Positions 1 to 6,735 are shown, numbered from the stretch's first letter. The stretch: 6,823 nt of DNA from Fimbriiglobus sp. (GCA_025352585.1 JANXTD010000426.1:1-6823); one strand, 5' to 3'. Numbers and translations are program-made. The notes: generated by a model not told the origin, from the sequence alone.

Positions 1-1160
1 ACGGCCAGGACGCCGCCGGCTTTGGTCCGGAGCCGCGCCCCGGCCGGCGTCCCGGCGAGCAGGTCGCCCGCGAGCTTCAGCGTGACCGAGGCCGACAGCC
101 CCGGCCGGAGTTCGTGGTCGGGGTTGGCCAGCTCGAAGCGCACCGTCAGCGTGCGCGAGTCGGGATCGACGTGCGGGAACAGGAACGACAGCGCGCCCTC
201 GAAGGTCCGGCCGGGGAACGCCCGCGTGGTCGCCGCGACGGGGAGCTTGCGGGCCGGCAGGCCGGTCTTCGAGTCGTGCCCGCCGGCCGGCAGGAAGGCC
301 AGGTCGTCCTCGTAGAGTTGCGCCTGCACCCAGACGGTGGACAGGTCGGCCACGTCGAACAGCGGCCCGCCCTCCTCGACGTACTGACCCTCGCGCGGGT
401 ACTTGCGCAGGACGTGCCCGTCGATCGGCGAGCGGATCGTGAGTTGGGTGATCGGCTTGCCGGCCTTCACCACGCCGTCGAGTTGGGCGTCGTCGATGCC
501 CCACAGCGTGAGCCGGTCGCGGGCACTGCGCTCGAGTTCGCCGTTCCCCGACTTGCGGGCGTCGAGCAGGTTCTGGACGGTGACCACCAGGTCGGGGCTG
601 TACAGCAGCGCGAGCGGGTCGCCCTTGCGGACCGTCTGCCCGGTCTGGTTGACGACGAGCGTGTCGATGCGGCCCTTGACGCGGGCCGAGACGGTCTTCA
701 ACCCGCGCTCGTCGAACTCGACGGTGCCGACGGTGGCGATCTCCTTGACCAGGGGCACGTAGCCGACGGGCACTGTCCGCACGCCGGCCAGCACGACCCG
801 GTACGGGGAGAGTTGCACCCGCGCCGTGACGCCGGCGGGCAACGCCTCGTCGGTCGCGTCCCCCTTCTTGCGCTTCGAGAGCGGCATGAAGCAGATCGGG
901 CACTTGTCCTTGGCGTCCGCCCGGACCACGGCCGGGTGCATCGGGCAGAAGAACTCGTGGCCGGCGTCGGCGGCGACCTCGGCCCCCGCGGGCCTCGCCC
1001 ACTTGTCGTAGTGCGCGAGGAGGTCGTCCCAGCGGACGATGACGAACCCGATCGCCCCGAGGACGGCGACGAAGCGCAGCCGCGCGAGCGCGACGAGTAG
1101 GACCGTCTTGACGCGATTCGGTCGCGTCGCGCCCTGGGGGGTGGCACCGATGTCAGACAC
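1..1160 (-). CDS. RND heavy-metal efflux periplasmic adaptor (CusB/HlyD-like), 3' end beyond window
   Basis: Membrane-fusion adaptor that would link an inner-membrane RND metal pump to an outer-membrane channel and may hand metal ions to the pump. I translated 386 residues, open to the left edge, so the C-terminal membrane-proximal part is missing. The order is: one N-terminal membrane anchor (about residues 20-42); a heavy-metal-binding module with FCPMHP and CPICFMPL (C72, H75, C87, C90); the first half of the lipoyl/barrel-sandwich domain (about 140-190); a short helical hairpin; the second half around SPIDG (244-248) and EGQYVEEGGPLF; then a beta-barrel ending in ELRPGLSASVTLKL. The GTG start at 1160 is chosen because GAGGAGG lies 6 bases upstream. 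It follows the cysteine-rich gene on the same strand by 136 bases, suggesting a metal-efflux operon whose pump gene should lie to the left. The family is clear; the metal (Cu, Ag, Zn, Co or Ni) is not shown by the sequence. Confidence 0.9.
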   Translation of the reverse strand, partial: MSDIGATPQGATRPNRVKTVLLVALARLRFVAVLGAIGFVIVRWDDLLAHYDKWARPAGAEVAADAGHEFFCPMHPAVVRADAKDKCPICFMPLSKRKKGDATDEALPAGVTARVQLSPYRVVLAGVRTVPVGYVPLVKEIATVGTVEFDERGLKTVSARVKGRIDTLVVNQTGQTVRKGDPLALLYSPDLVVTVQNLLDARKSGNGELERSARDRLTLWGIDDAQLDGVVKAGKPITQLTIRSPIDGHVLRKYPREGQYVEEGGPLFDVADLSTVWVQAQLYEDDLAFLPAGGHDSKTGLPARKLPVAATTRAFPGRTFEGALSFLFPHVDPDSRTLTVRFELANPDHELRPGLSASVTLKLAGDLLAGTPAGARLRTKAGGVLA

Positions 1161-1166
1161 GCTCCG

Positions 1167-1173
1167 CCTCCTC
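1167..1173 (-). promoter_or_regulatory. Shine-Dalgarno site of the efflux adaptor gene
   Basis: Minus-strand GAGGAGG sits 6 bases before the GTG at 1160. It decides that start over other in-frame codons. It is the only strong ribosome-binding site I see in the window; the feo genes and the decarboxylase have none of comparable quality. Confidence 0.7.
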
Positions 1174-1296
1174 GCACCGCATGACGCGGTACACGCTGGG
1201 ATCCGAGTCGAACGCCTGACCGCGTTGGACGCGACCGGGTCGAGAAGTCACGACGAGTTTTCGGGACGGGATTCACGGCCGGCGACGGGCGTCCAG

Positions 1297-1821
1297 CTAG
1301 ACGACCAGGCGACAGAGCGAAATGACGAGGTCGGCGGGCGGACAGGGATCGACACGGTAACGCGACCCGTCGAAGTCGGGGTTCCCGCAAATGTCATGAC
1401 GAATCGAGCGCGGCGAAAAGTCGCACAGGGAAGCGAACTCGACTGCCAACCGATCCACGGGGTCTTCGGACGGCGTGAGCACGCCGACACGCGCGTTCAG
1501 TTCTTTCTTGCAACCCGTCGAGGGTGTCAACTCGACATCGCCCGAAGTTGGCTCGGGCGGATTGGCTTGGTGACAGCAGGAATTGGCGTGGGCCGGGGAC
1601 TTCGATGGACTGGATGCGGTAGAGATCCCGCCGTCGGTCAGCGGCTGGGCACCCCGACGCTGACAGCAGCAGTCCGACGGAAAGGCGAAAGACAAGACGC
1701 TGATCGGCTTGAGGTTGCCGTCCGGGCAGACGCAAGTGAGTTGAGGCAACACGCCGACGACACTGGCGAACATCGTCAGCCAGAGCAGCCAAGTCTTGTG
1801 GAGTCTCGACGGCTTGCCCAT
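1297..1821 (-). CDS. Cysteine-rich secreted protein of unknown function beside metal-efflux adaptor
   Basis: 174 residues. I do not recognise a named domain. The N-terminus is a signal-peptide-like stretch: basic residues K3, R6, H8 and K9, then a hydrophobic run at about 10-26 (TWLLWLTMFASVVGVLP). The mature part opens with QLTCVCPDG (C30, C32) and then DCCCQRR (C51-C53). Further Cys residues occur as a CCH pair and singly to the C-terminus, 12 in all. No proper lipobox precedes C30, so it is more likely exported than a lipoprotein. The ATG at 1821 is preferred; an in-frame TTG at 1857 would add 12 polar residues ahead of the signal peptide. It lies upstream of the RND adaptor on the same strand, so metal or thiol chemistry in the cell envelope is a reasonable guess. 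Codon use and secretion signal support a real gene over the other overlapping frames. Confidence 0.7.
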   Translation of the reverse strand: MGKPSRLHKTWLLWLTMFASVVGVLPQLTCVCPDGNLKPISVLSFAFPSDCCCQRRGAQPLTDGGISTASSPSKSPAHANSCCHQANPPEPTSGDVELTPSTGCKKELNARVGVLTPSEDPVDRLAVEFASLCDFSPRSIRHDICGNPDFDGSRYRVDPCPPADLVISLCRLVV

Positions 1822-1828
1822 GATTCGC

Positions 1829-1857
1829 AGTTTACCCTGCGGGTCGGCGGGCGACAA
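1829..1857 (-). promoter_or_regulatory. Possible promoter of the Cys-rich/efflux operon
   Basis: On the minus strand TTGTCG (1852-1857) is followed after exactly 17 bases by TAAACT (1829-1834); each hexamer matches the sigma-70 consensus at 4 of 6 positions. The -10 ends 7 bases before the ATG at 1821, so transcription would start at or next to the start codon and the message would be leaderless. That would fit the absence of a ribosome-binding site there. Weak evidence by motif alone. Confidence 0.3.
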
Positions 1858-2013
1858 GCCAGATCCTCAACCGAGCAGGGCGACGCAGTTGACCCGAGGC
1901 CCCGAGGCTGACATCGCTACGAGCAGGGAGTTGAGTTTGGGGTGGACACCGGAACCAGCCATCCGCGGAGCGACAGGCTTTGTCGTCGCGGCATTGGGGG
2001 GGATTTTTTCGAG

Positions 2014-2087
2014 TCGGGCTGACAGGATTCGAACCTGCGACCTCCTGGTCCCGAACCAGGCGCTCTACCAAGCTGAGCTACAGCCCG
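2014..2087 (-). tRNA. tRNA-Pro (anticodon CGG)
   Basis: The minus strand folds as a complete cloverleaf of 74 bases: acceptor CGGGCTG paired with CAGCCCG, T8 A9, D-stem GCTC/GAGC, anticodon stem CCTGG/CCAGG around the loop TTCGGGA, variable AGGTC, and T-arm GCAGG-TTCGAAT-CCTGT with one G-T pair. The anticodon CGG (plus-strand 2051-2053) reads the proline codon CCG. G37 after the anticodon and discriminator A73 are usual for bacterial tRNA-Pro. The CCA end is not encoded, so a CCA-adding enzyme must supply it. It stands alone, upstream of the Cys-rich gene on the same strand. No convincing terminator follows it. Confidence 0.96.
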
Positions 2088-2122
2088 TCACCGTGTCGCC
2101 GCGGTCGGCTCCACTACCTCAT

Positions 2123-2151
2123 ACTCTACCGGGTCGGCGGGAGTTTTCCAG
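2123..2151 (-). promoter_or_regulatory. Possible promoter of tRNA-Pro
   Basis: Minus-strand CTGGAA (2146-2151), a 17-base spacer, then TAGAGT (2123-2128). The -35 matches consensus at 3 of 6 positions and the -10 at 4 of 6. Transcription would begin near 2116, giving a leader of about 29 bases before the mature tRNA, to be removed by RNase P. Only a weak motif match. Confidence 0.25.
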
Positions 2152-2200
2152 TCGAGTTTGCGCCGTTTCCGTAAGCATGCGGGCCGGACGGCGGGGCCGC

Positions 2201-2206
2201 TATAAT
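2201..2206 (+). promoter_or_regulatory. Consensus -10 box (TATAAT) ahead of the decarboxylase gene
   Basis: A perfect TATAAT stands in otherwise very GC-rich DNA, 32 bases before the ATG at 2239, so a start near 2213 and a leader of about 26 bases would follow. No good -35 is present at 16-18 bases (TGCGGG at 17). The AT-rich hexamer in this context makes a promoter likely. Confidence 0.5.
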
Positions 2207-2238
2207 TCCCGCTCCCCTCCCCGGCACGAGTGACACGC

Positions 2239-3839
2239 ATGGACCGCGCGCGGTACGACGCCTTCGTCAAGACCTTCTTCGAGTGCGACCCCAAGGCCGT
2301 CACCGACATCTTCCGCGAATTCCTCGCCGCGATGGTCGCCGAGGAGTCGCTGCCGCCGGGGCACCAGATGTCCCAAAACTACGAGAGCGCCAGGCCAACC
2401 CCGAGATCCACGCGCTGCCGGGCAACCTCAAGGACGCCCGCGACGCTGTGTTCCCGTACTTCTGGGGCACCGACGGCTGGTCCAGCCCGCTGCACCTCGA
2501 GAACGTCCGCGGCCCCGCCAACTACGCCTCCTTGGTCGGCGCGATGGCGTGCCTCTTGAAGAACCCCAACCTCTGCACCGACACCTACAGCCAGCGCTCC
2601 AACGAGTTGGAGGTGAAGGCGATCACGGCGCTGGCGAACCTGATTTTCTATCATACCGTCGAGCCGTGGGGCACGTTCACGATCGGCGGGACGATCTCGA
2701 ACCTCTACGGCGGCAAGATCGGCATCGAGAAGGTGCTGCCGGGGGCGATGATTCACGGCCTGCGCGGGGAGAAGGTCGCGATTATCGCCTCGGAGGCGGG
2801 GCACTACTGCAACCTCACCGTCGCCGGCTGGCTGGGACTCGGGACCGAGAACCTGCACACCATCCCGACCGACGCCAAGCTCGCCATGCGGCTCGACCTG
2901 CTCGAAGCCAAGCTCGACGAGTTGTACGCGCAGGGGGTCAAAGTCGCCTGCGTCACGGCGACCTTCGGCACCACCGACGCCTTCGGCTGCGACGACCTCG
3001 CCGGCATCCGCGCCATCCTCGACGACCGCGCGTCGCACTACGGGGTGCCGGTGCCGCAACTGCACGCCGACGCCGCCGTGGGGTGGGCGCTCTGCTTCTT
3101 GAGCGACTACGACACGGCGAAGAACCCGCTCGAACTGTCGCCGCTGGTGCTGCCGCTGGTCGAGCGTGTCAAGCGGCTTTGCACCGGGCTGCGGCACGCC
3201 GATAGCGTCACCATCGACTTCCACAAGATGGGCCGGGGGCACTACCCGAGTTCGGCGTTCATCGTGAACCGCAAGGACGACTTGCAGTACCTCGCCCGCT
3301 CCGTGAGCGACACGCCGTACTTCTCCGACGCCGACGTGCGGCGCGACCCGGCGATGTTCACGCTCGAGACCTCGCGGCCGGGGCTGGGGCCGTACACGGT
3401 CATGGCGTCGCTCAACGGCATCGGCCTGCAAGGCTGGCAGATGCTCGTCGCCCGGTCGCTGGAGTTGGCGCAACTGCTCAAGGACCGGCTCGACGAACTG
3501 CCGTACTGCCAGGTGCTCAACCGCGACGCGGTGGGGGCCAACGTCTGCTTCTGGGTGCTGCCCAAGGGGCGCGACGCCAAGGCGATCTTCGCCGCCCTCG
3601 AGGCCGGCACGCTGTCGCCCGAGGACGCGGCGCGCACCTTCGCCGAGGTCCGCCGGCTCTTCGGCAAGCGCGAGCGGGCGATGGACCCGGCGATTGACGC
3701 GCGGCTCAGCCTCACCACGAGCGTCGGCTACCGGCCGCACGGCCACGACTTGCCGGCGTGGAAGGCAGTCTTCTTCAACCCCAAGACCGACGAGAAAATC
3801 GTCGAACGCTTGCTGGCCAGCCTCGAAGAAACTGCTTGA
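2239..3839 (+). CDS. PLP-dependent group II decarboxylase, frame broken near residue 51
   Basis: Fold-type I, pyridoxal-phosphate enzyme of the group II amino-acid decarboxylase family (glutamate, aspartate, tyrosine or DOPA decarboxylase relatives); it would release CO2 from an amino acid in the cytoplasm. With one base restored it is 533 residues, a normal length. Family marks, in corrected numbering, are GG-x-x-SN (150-155), PLP-stacking H189 in EAGHYCN, D278 in LHADAA for the pyridine nitrogen, and the Schiff-base lysine K330 in DFHKMG. Residues 1-51 are read from the ATG at 2239; the rest is in the -1 frame, joined near 2389-2392. The unbroken second frame alone, from 2283, begins with a nonsense N-terminus. 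The loss of one A from AAG would explain it (ESAKANPEIHALPG restored). Either a sequencing error or a recent pseudogene. The substrate cannot be told from sequence alone. Confidence 0.85.
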
Positions 3840-3864
3840 CGCCGGGCGTCGCCTCGACTAAAGT
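3836..3864 (+). promoter_or_regulatory. Promoter of the feo operon
   Basis: TTGACG (3836-3841, 5 of 6 consensus) overlaps the decarboxylase stop codon. After exactly 17 bases comes TAAAGT (3859-3864, 4 of 6). Transcription would start near 3871, some 46 bases before the first feoA start. This is the best promoter-like pair in the window, and its place in front of a tight operon supports it. Confidence 0.6.
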
Positions 3865-3868
3865 GTTG

Positions 3869-3883
3869 TGAGACGATGTCTCA
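3869..3883 (+). promoter_or_regulatory. Palindromic operator candidate (Fur/DtxR-like) over the feo start site
   Basis: TGAGACGATGTCTCA is a perfect inverted repeat with 6-base arms and a 3-base centre, beginning 5 bases past the -10 and covering the expected transcription start. Its outer halves TGAGA...TCTCA match the outer parts of the 7-1-7 Fur-box form TGAGAATGATTCTCA; the centre differs. Placement is right for a repressor controlled by intracellular iron. Which regulator binds (Fur, DtxR/IdeR, MntR) cannot be told. Confidence 0.5.
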
Positions 3884-3916
3884 ATAAGCCCGCCTGCTAC
3901 TCGCTCCGGTGCGTCG

Positions 3917-4141
3917 ATGCTCTTCCCGTTGGACATGATGCGCTCCGGTGAGGTCGCCGAAGTCGCGGAGATTTCCGGCGACCCCGGTTGGGTCGGCCGC
4001 CTGGCCGAACTCGGCCTGCGCGCCGGCTGCCGGCTCAAAGTCCTGCAACCCGGCTCGCCCTGTTTGCTCGAAGTCGCCGACTGCAAGCTCTGCCTGCGCG
4101 GCGGCGACGCCTGCCAAATCCTCGTCCGCCCCGTGTCGTAG
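3917..4141 (+). CDS. FeoA-family protein, cysteine-rich paralogue
   Basis: 74 residues, a small SH3-like cytoplasmic protein of the FeoA family, thought to act on FeoB in ferrous iron uptake. The family pattern is present: the opening R-S-G-E-V-A-E-V, then GRLAELGLRAGCRLKV. The usual APLGDPI segment is replaced by QPGSPCLLEV, and five cysteines occur (C38, C49, C56, C59, C66), including a C-x2-C pair; canonical FeoA has few or none. The ATG at 3917 gives family length. ATGs at 3935 and 3938 would cut the first strand, and no Shine-Dalgarno site helps to choose. It is the first gene of the feo operon, 2 bases ahead of a canonical FeoA. The cysteines may bind or sense iron; that is inference. 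Confidence 0.85.
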   Translation: MLFPLDMMRSGEVAEVAEISGDPGWVGRLAELGLRAGCRLKVLQPGSPCLLEVADCKLCLRGGDACQILVRPVS

Positions 4142-4143
4142 CC

Positions 4144-4371
4144 GTGGCCACCCTCAACGAACTGCGGCCCGGCGAGTCGGCCCGCGTCGTCTCCCTGAGT
4201 GGCACGCCGTCGCTGATCCAGCGGCTCGCCGAACTCGGGATGTTCGAGGGCGAGACGCTGACGGTTGTGGCCCTCGCCCCGCTCGGCGACCCCATCGAAG
4301 TCCACCTCGGCAACACCCGCCTGACCCTCCGCCAGCAGGAAGCCGCGACCGTCACGGTCGAGCCGCTGTAA
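4144..4371 (+). CDS. feoA: FeoA, ferrous iron transport protein A
   Basis: 75 residues, the same length as E. coli FeoA. Small SH3-like cytoplasmic partner of FeoB, needed for or modulating Fe(II) import. Sequence marks are LNELRPGESARVV at the start, RLAELGMFEGETLTVV in the middle, APLGDPIEV (45-53), which is the family signature, and LTLRQQEAATVTVE at the end. The start is GTG at 4144, 2 bases after the preceding stop; this gives the expected length and there is no better codon. It has no cysteines, unlike its upstream paralogue. feoB begins 20 bases downstream, so these genes are surely co-transcribed. Confidence 0.93.
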   Translation: MATLNELRPGESARVVSLSGTPSLIQRLAELGMFEGETLTVVALAPLGDPIEVHLGNTRLTLRQQEAATVTVEPL

Positions 4372-4391
4372 CTCCCCCCGAACGAGCCGCC

Positions 4392-6563
4392 ATGCCTTCT
4401 GCGCACCTCCGAGTCGCCCTGGTCGGGAACCCCAACGCGGGGAAATCGACCTTATTTAATGCTCTATCCGGGCTGCGCCAGCACGTCGGCAACTACCCCG
4501 GCGTGACCGTCGAGATGAAGAAGGGCCGCTTCACGTATCACGGCATCGACTTCACGTTGATCGACCTGCCGGGCACGTATAGCCTCGCCCCGCGCAGTCC
4601 CGACGAGATGGTCGCCGTCGATCTGCTGCTCGGCCGCCGCGCGGAAGAAGCCGCGCCGGACTTGATCCTCGCGGTGATCGACGCCTCGAACGTCGATCGC
4701 CACCTGTACCTCACGACGCAGTTGATGGAACTCGGCCTGCCGATGGTCGTCGCCGTGACGATGACCGATACCGCCGCGGCGCAAGGGATCGCCCTCGACG
4801 CCGCCAAGCTCGCGGCGGCGCTGGGCGTGCCGGTCGTGCCGGTGCTGGCGAGCCGCGGCGTCGGCATGGACGCGTTGCGGGCGGCGCTGTGCCACGGCGG
4901 CCTGGTGCCGGTGCCGCCGAAGTTCCCCGACGCGGTCACCGGCGAACTCGACGCGTTGGTCGCGGCTTACCCGCTCGTGCCGCGCTTCCTCGTGCAGCGG
5001 CTGCTCTTCGACGTGGGCGGGCACATCGAGACCTGGCTGACGCAGACCCTCGCGGCGACCCTGCCGGCCGAGTTGACTGCGGCCCGGCAACGGCTCGCCG
5101 CGGCGGGGTGCGCCGTGTCGGGCGTCGAGGCCCGCACGCGCTACGGCTGGATTCGCCTCGCCACCGCCGGGGCCGTGACCAAGCCGGCGACGCGGCTGAC
5201 GACGCGTACCGACCGCATCGACCGCGTCCTGACGCACAAAGTCTGGGGCACGCTGGCGTTTCTGGTGGTGATGTTCCTCGTGTTCCAGTCGATTTTCGTG
5301 TGGGCGAAGCCGTTCATGGACGCCATCGACAGCGGCCGCGGCTGGGTCGGCGACCTGCTCGGCTCGCACATGGCGGCGGGGCCGTTGCGCTCGCTGCTGA
5401 TCGACGGGGTGATCAAGGGCGTCGGCAGCGTGCTGGTGTTCCTGCCGCAAATCCTGATCCTGTTCGCGTTCATCGCCGTGCTCGAAGACTGCGGCTACAT
5501 GGCCCGCGCGGCGTTTTTGATGGACAAGGTCATGAGCCGCTGCGGCCTCAACGGCAAGTCGTTCATCCCGCTGCTGTCGTCGGTGGCCTGCGCGGTCCCG
5601 GCGATCCTCTCGACGCGCGTCATCGAGAACCGCCGCGACCGCCTGGCCACGATCGTCGTCGCCCCGCTGATGAGTTGCAGCGCCCGGCTGCCGGTTTACG
5701 CGCTGTTCATCGGCTCGTTCCTGCGCGACGGGTACGCCTGGTGGCTGCCCGGCGTGACGCTCTTCGGTATGTACCTGATCGGCTTCCTCGTCGCCCCGCT
5801 CGTGGCCCTGTTGCTGAAGCGCACGCTGTTGCGGGGCGAGACGCCGCTGTTCGTCATGGAGTTGCCGGCGTACAAGGTGCCCACACTGAAGACGGTGCTG
5901 TTTCGGGTCTACGACGCGGGGTCGGCGTTCGTGAAGCGGGCCGGCACGATCATCCTGGCGTCGATGGCGCTGATCTGGGCGTCGCTCTACTTCCCCCACC
6001 ACGACGCCGCTGGCGTCAGCTACCCCGACCGCATCGAGACGCTCGAAGCCGACGACGCGCCCGAGGGTGCCAAGGCCGAGGCGGCGCAGTTGCAGGGTGA
6101 GTGGAAGCGGAACAGCTACCTCGGCCGCGTCGGCCGGGGGCTGGAGCCGGCGTTCGCGCCGCTGGGGTGGGACTGGAAGATCGGCGTCGCGGCCCTGGCG
6201 AGCTTCCCGGCCCGCGAGGTCATGGTCGGCACTTTTGGCATCCTCTACGGCGTGGGCGAGGTCGATGCCAAGGAGGTCGATAACCCCGACGACGAGAAGG
6301 CGGCGGGCCTGAAGGCGACGCTGCGCAAGGAGTGGGCCGACGACCCCATTCGAGGCAAGTACGGCGTCAGCGTCGCGCTGTCGGTGATGGTGTTCTTCGC
6401 GCTGTGCTGCCAGTGCGGCTCGACGCTCGCGGTGATCCGCCGGGAGACCCGGTCCTGGTCGTGGCCGGTCTTCACGTTCACGTACATGACGCTGCTGGCG
6501 TACCTCGGCGGCTTCGTGACTTTTCAACTCGGCCGCGTCCTGACCGACGCACTCGGGGGCTAA
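4392..6563 (+). CDS. feoB: FeoB, ferrous iron transporter with N-terminal GTPase domain
   Basis: 723 residues. Inner-membrane Fe(II) importer with a cytoplasmic GTPase domain. G1 is GNPNAGKST (12-20), the G2 threonine is T39 in NYPGVTVE, and G3 is DLPG (58-61). G4 reads TMTD (123-126) where FeoB usually has N-M-x-D, and G5 reads ASR (153-155) rather than S-A-x. A helical regulatory (GDI) part runs to about 280. The membrane part starts near W285, with hydrophobic segments at about 286-306, 343-366, 418-445, 450-475, 518-536, 575-600, 655-675 and 688-712. Both gate motifs are present: KSFIPLLSSVACAVPAI (C400) and APLMSCSARLPVY (C429). The C-terminal CCQCGSTLAVIRRE (C672, C673, C675) is also typical. 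Slightly shorter than E. coli FeoB. The ATG at 4392 starts just before the first GTPase strand; the frame is open further upstream but that part is shadow of the feoA genes. Confidence 0.97.
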   Translation: MPSAHLRVALVGNPNAGKSTLFNALSGLRQHVGNYPGVTVEMKKGRFTYHGIDFTLIDLPGTYSLAPRSPDEMVAVDLLLGRRAEEAAPDLILAVIDASNVDRHLYLTTQLMELGLPMVVAVTMTDTAAAQGIALDAAKLAAALGVPVVPVLASRGVGMDALRAALCHGGLVPVPPKFPDAVTGELDALVAAYPLVPRFLVQRLLFDVGGHIETWLTQTLAATLPAELTAARQRLAAAGCAVSGVEARTRYGWIRLATAGAVTKPATRLTTRTDRIDRVLTHKVWGTLAFLVVMFLVFQSIFVWAKPFMDAIDSGRGWVGDLLGSHMAAGPLRSLLIDGVIKGVGSVLVFLPQILILFAFIAVLEDCGYMARAAFLMDKVMSRCGLNGKSFIPLLSSVACAVPAILSTRVIENRRDRLATIVVAPLMSCSARLPVYALFIGSFLRDGYAWWLPGVTLFGMYLIGFLVAPLVALLLKRTLLRGETPLFVMELPAYKVPTLKTVLFRVYDAGSAFVKRAGTIILASMALIWASLYFPHHDAAGVSYPDRIETLEADDAPEGAKAEAAQLQGEWKRNSYLGRVGRGLEPAFAPLGWDWKIGVAALASFPAREVMVGTFGILYGVGEVDAKEVDNPDDEKAAGLKATLRKEWADDPIRGKYGVSVALSVMVFFALCCQCGSTLAVIRRETRSWSWPVFTFTYMTLLAYLGGFVTFQLGRVLTDALGG

Positions 6564-6567
6564 TGCG

Positions 6568-6735
6568 ATGCAAACGCTCATCACCGTGGGGCTTGTGCTG
6601 CTGGCGACCGCGTACGTCGGCCGCGCGTTCTGGCGGTCGCTGCAAGGCGGCTGCGGGAGCGGCTGCGGCAAGTGCTCCGCGCCGGCGGTAGTGACGCCGG
6701 AGTCGAAGCGGCGGGTGCCGTTGCCGCAAGTCTGA
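6568..6735 (+). CDS. FeoB-associated Cys-rich membrane protein
   Basis: 55 residues starting MQTLITVGLVLLATAYVGRA, 4 bases after the feoB stop. One membrane helix (about 2-21) is followed by a short basic stretch and a glycine/cysteine cluster GGCGSGCGKC (C29, C33, C36), then a polar tail ending VPLPQV. This is the build of the small FeoB-associated Cys-rich membrane proteins often encoded directly after feoB. Their role is not settled; handling of iron at the pore mouth or a FeoC-like function has been proposed. The position, frame, hydrophobic start and Cys pattern support a real gene despite its size. Confidence 0.85.
   Translation: MQTLITVGLVLLATAYVGRAFWRSLQGGCGSGCGKCSAPAVVTPESKRRVPLPQV

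Noticed and set aside
114..1100. Open frame of 328 codons on the plus strand over the efflux adaptor
   Set aside because: Asp/Arg/Gly/Val-rich shadow; the minus strand in this region encodes a recognisable adaptor with a good ribosome-binding site.
1039..1911. Plus-strand open frame of 290 codons over the Cys-rich gene
   Set aside because: No domain, no secretion signal, composition typical of a GC-rich shadow. The opposite strand has a signal peptide and clustered cysteines.
2001..2010. T-run GGATTTTTTC as a terminator
   Set aside because: The run of T is on the plus strand, where no gene ends. For the tRNA on the minus strand it is an A-run, and no strong stem adjoins it.
2372..2378. CCCAAAA as a programmed -1 frameshift site in the decarboxylase
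   Set aside because: In the reading frame the codons are TCC-CAA-AAC, so the heptamer is out of the phase needed for tandem slippage, and the join in protein sense lies about 13 bases downstream.
2379..3746. Open frame of 455 codons on the minus strand, antisense to the decarboxylase
   Set aside because: Same artefact: Arg/Val/Gly-rich shadow of a gene with clear catalytic motifs on the plus strand.
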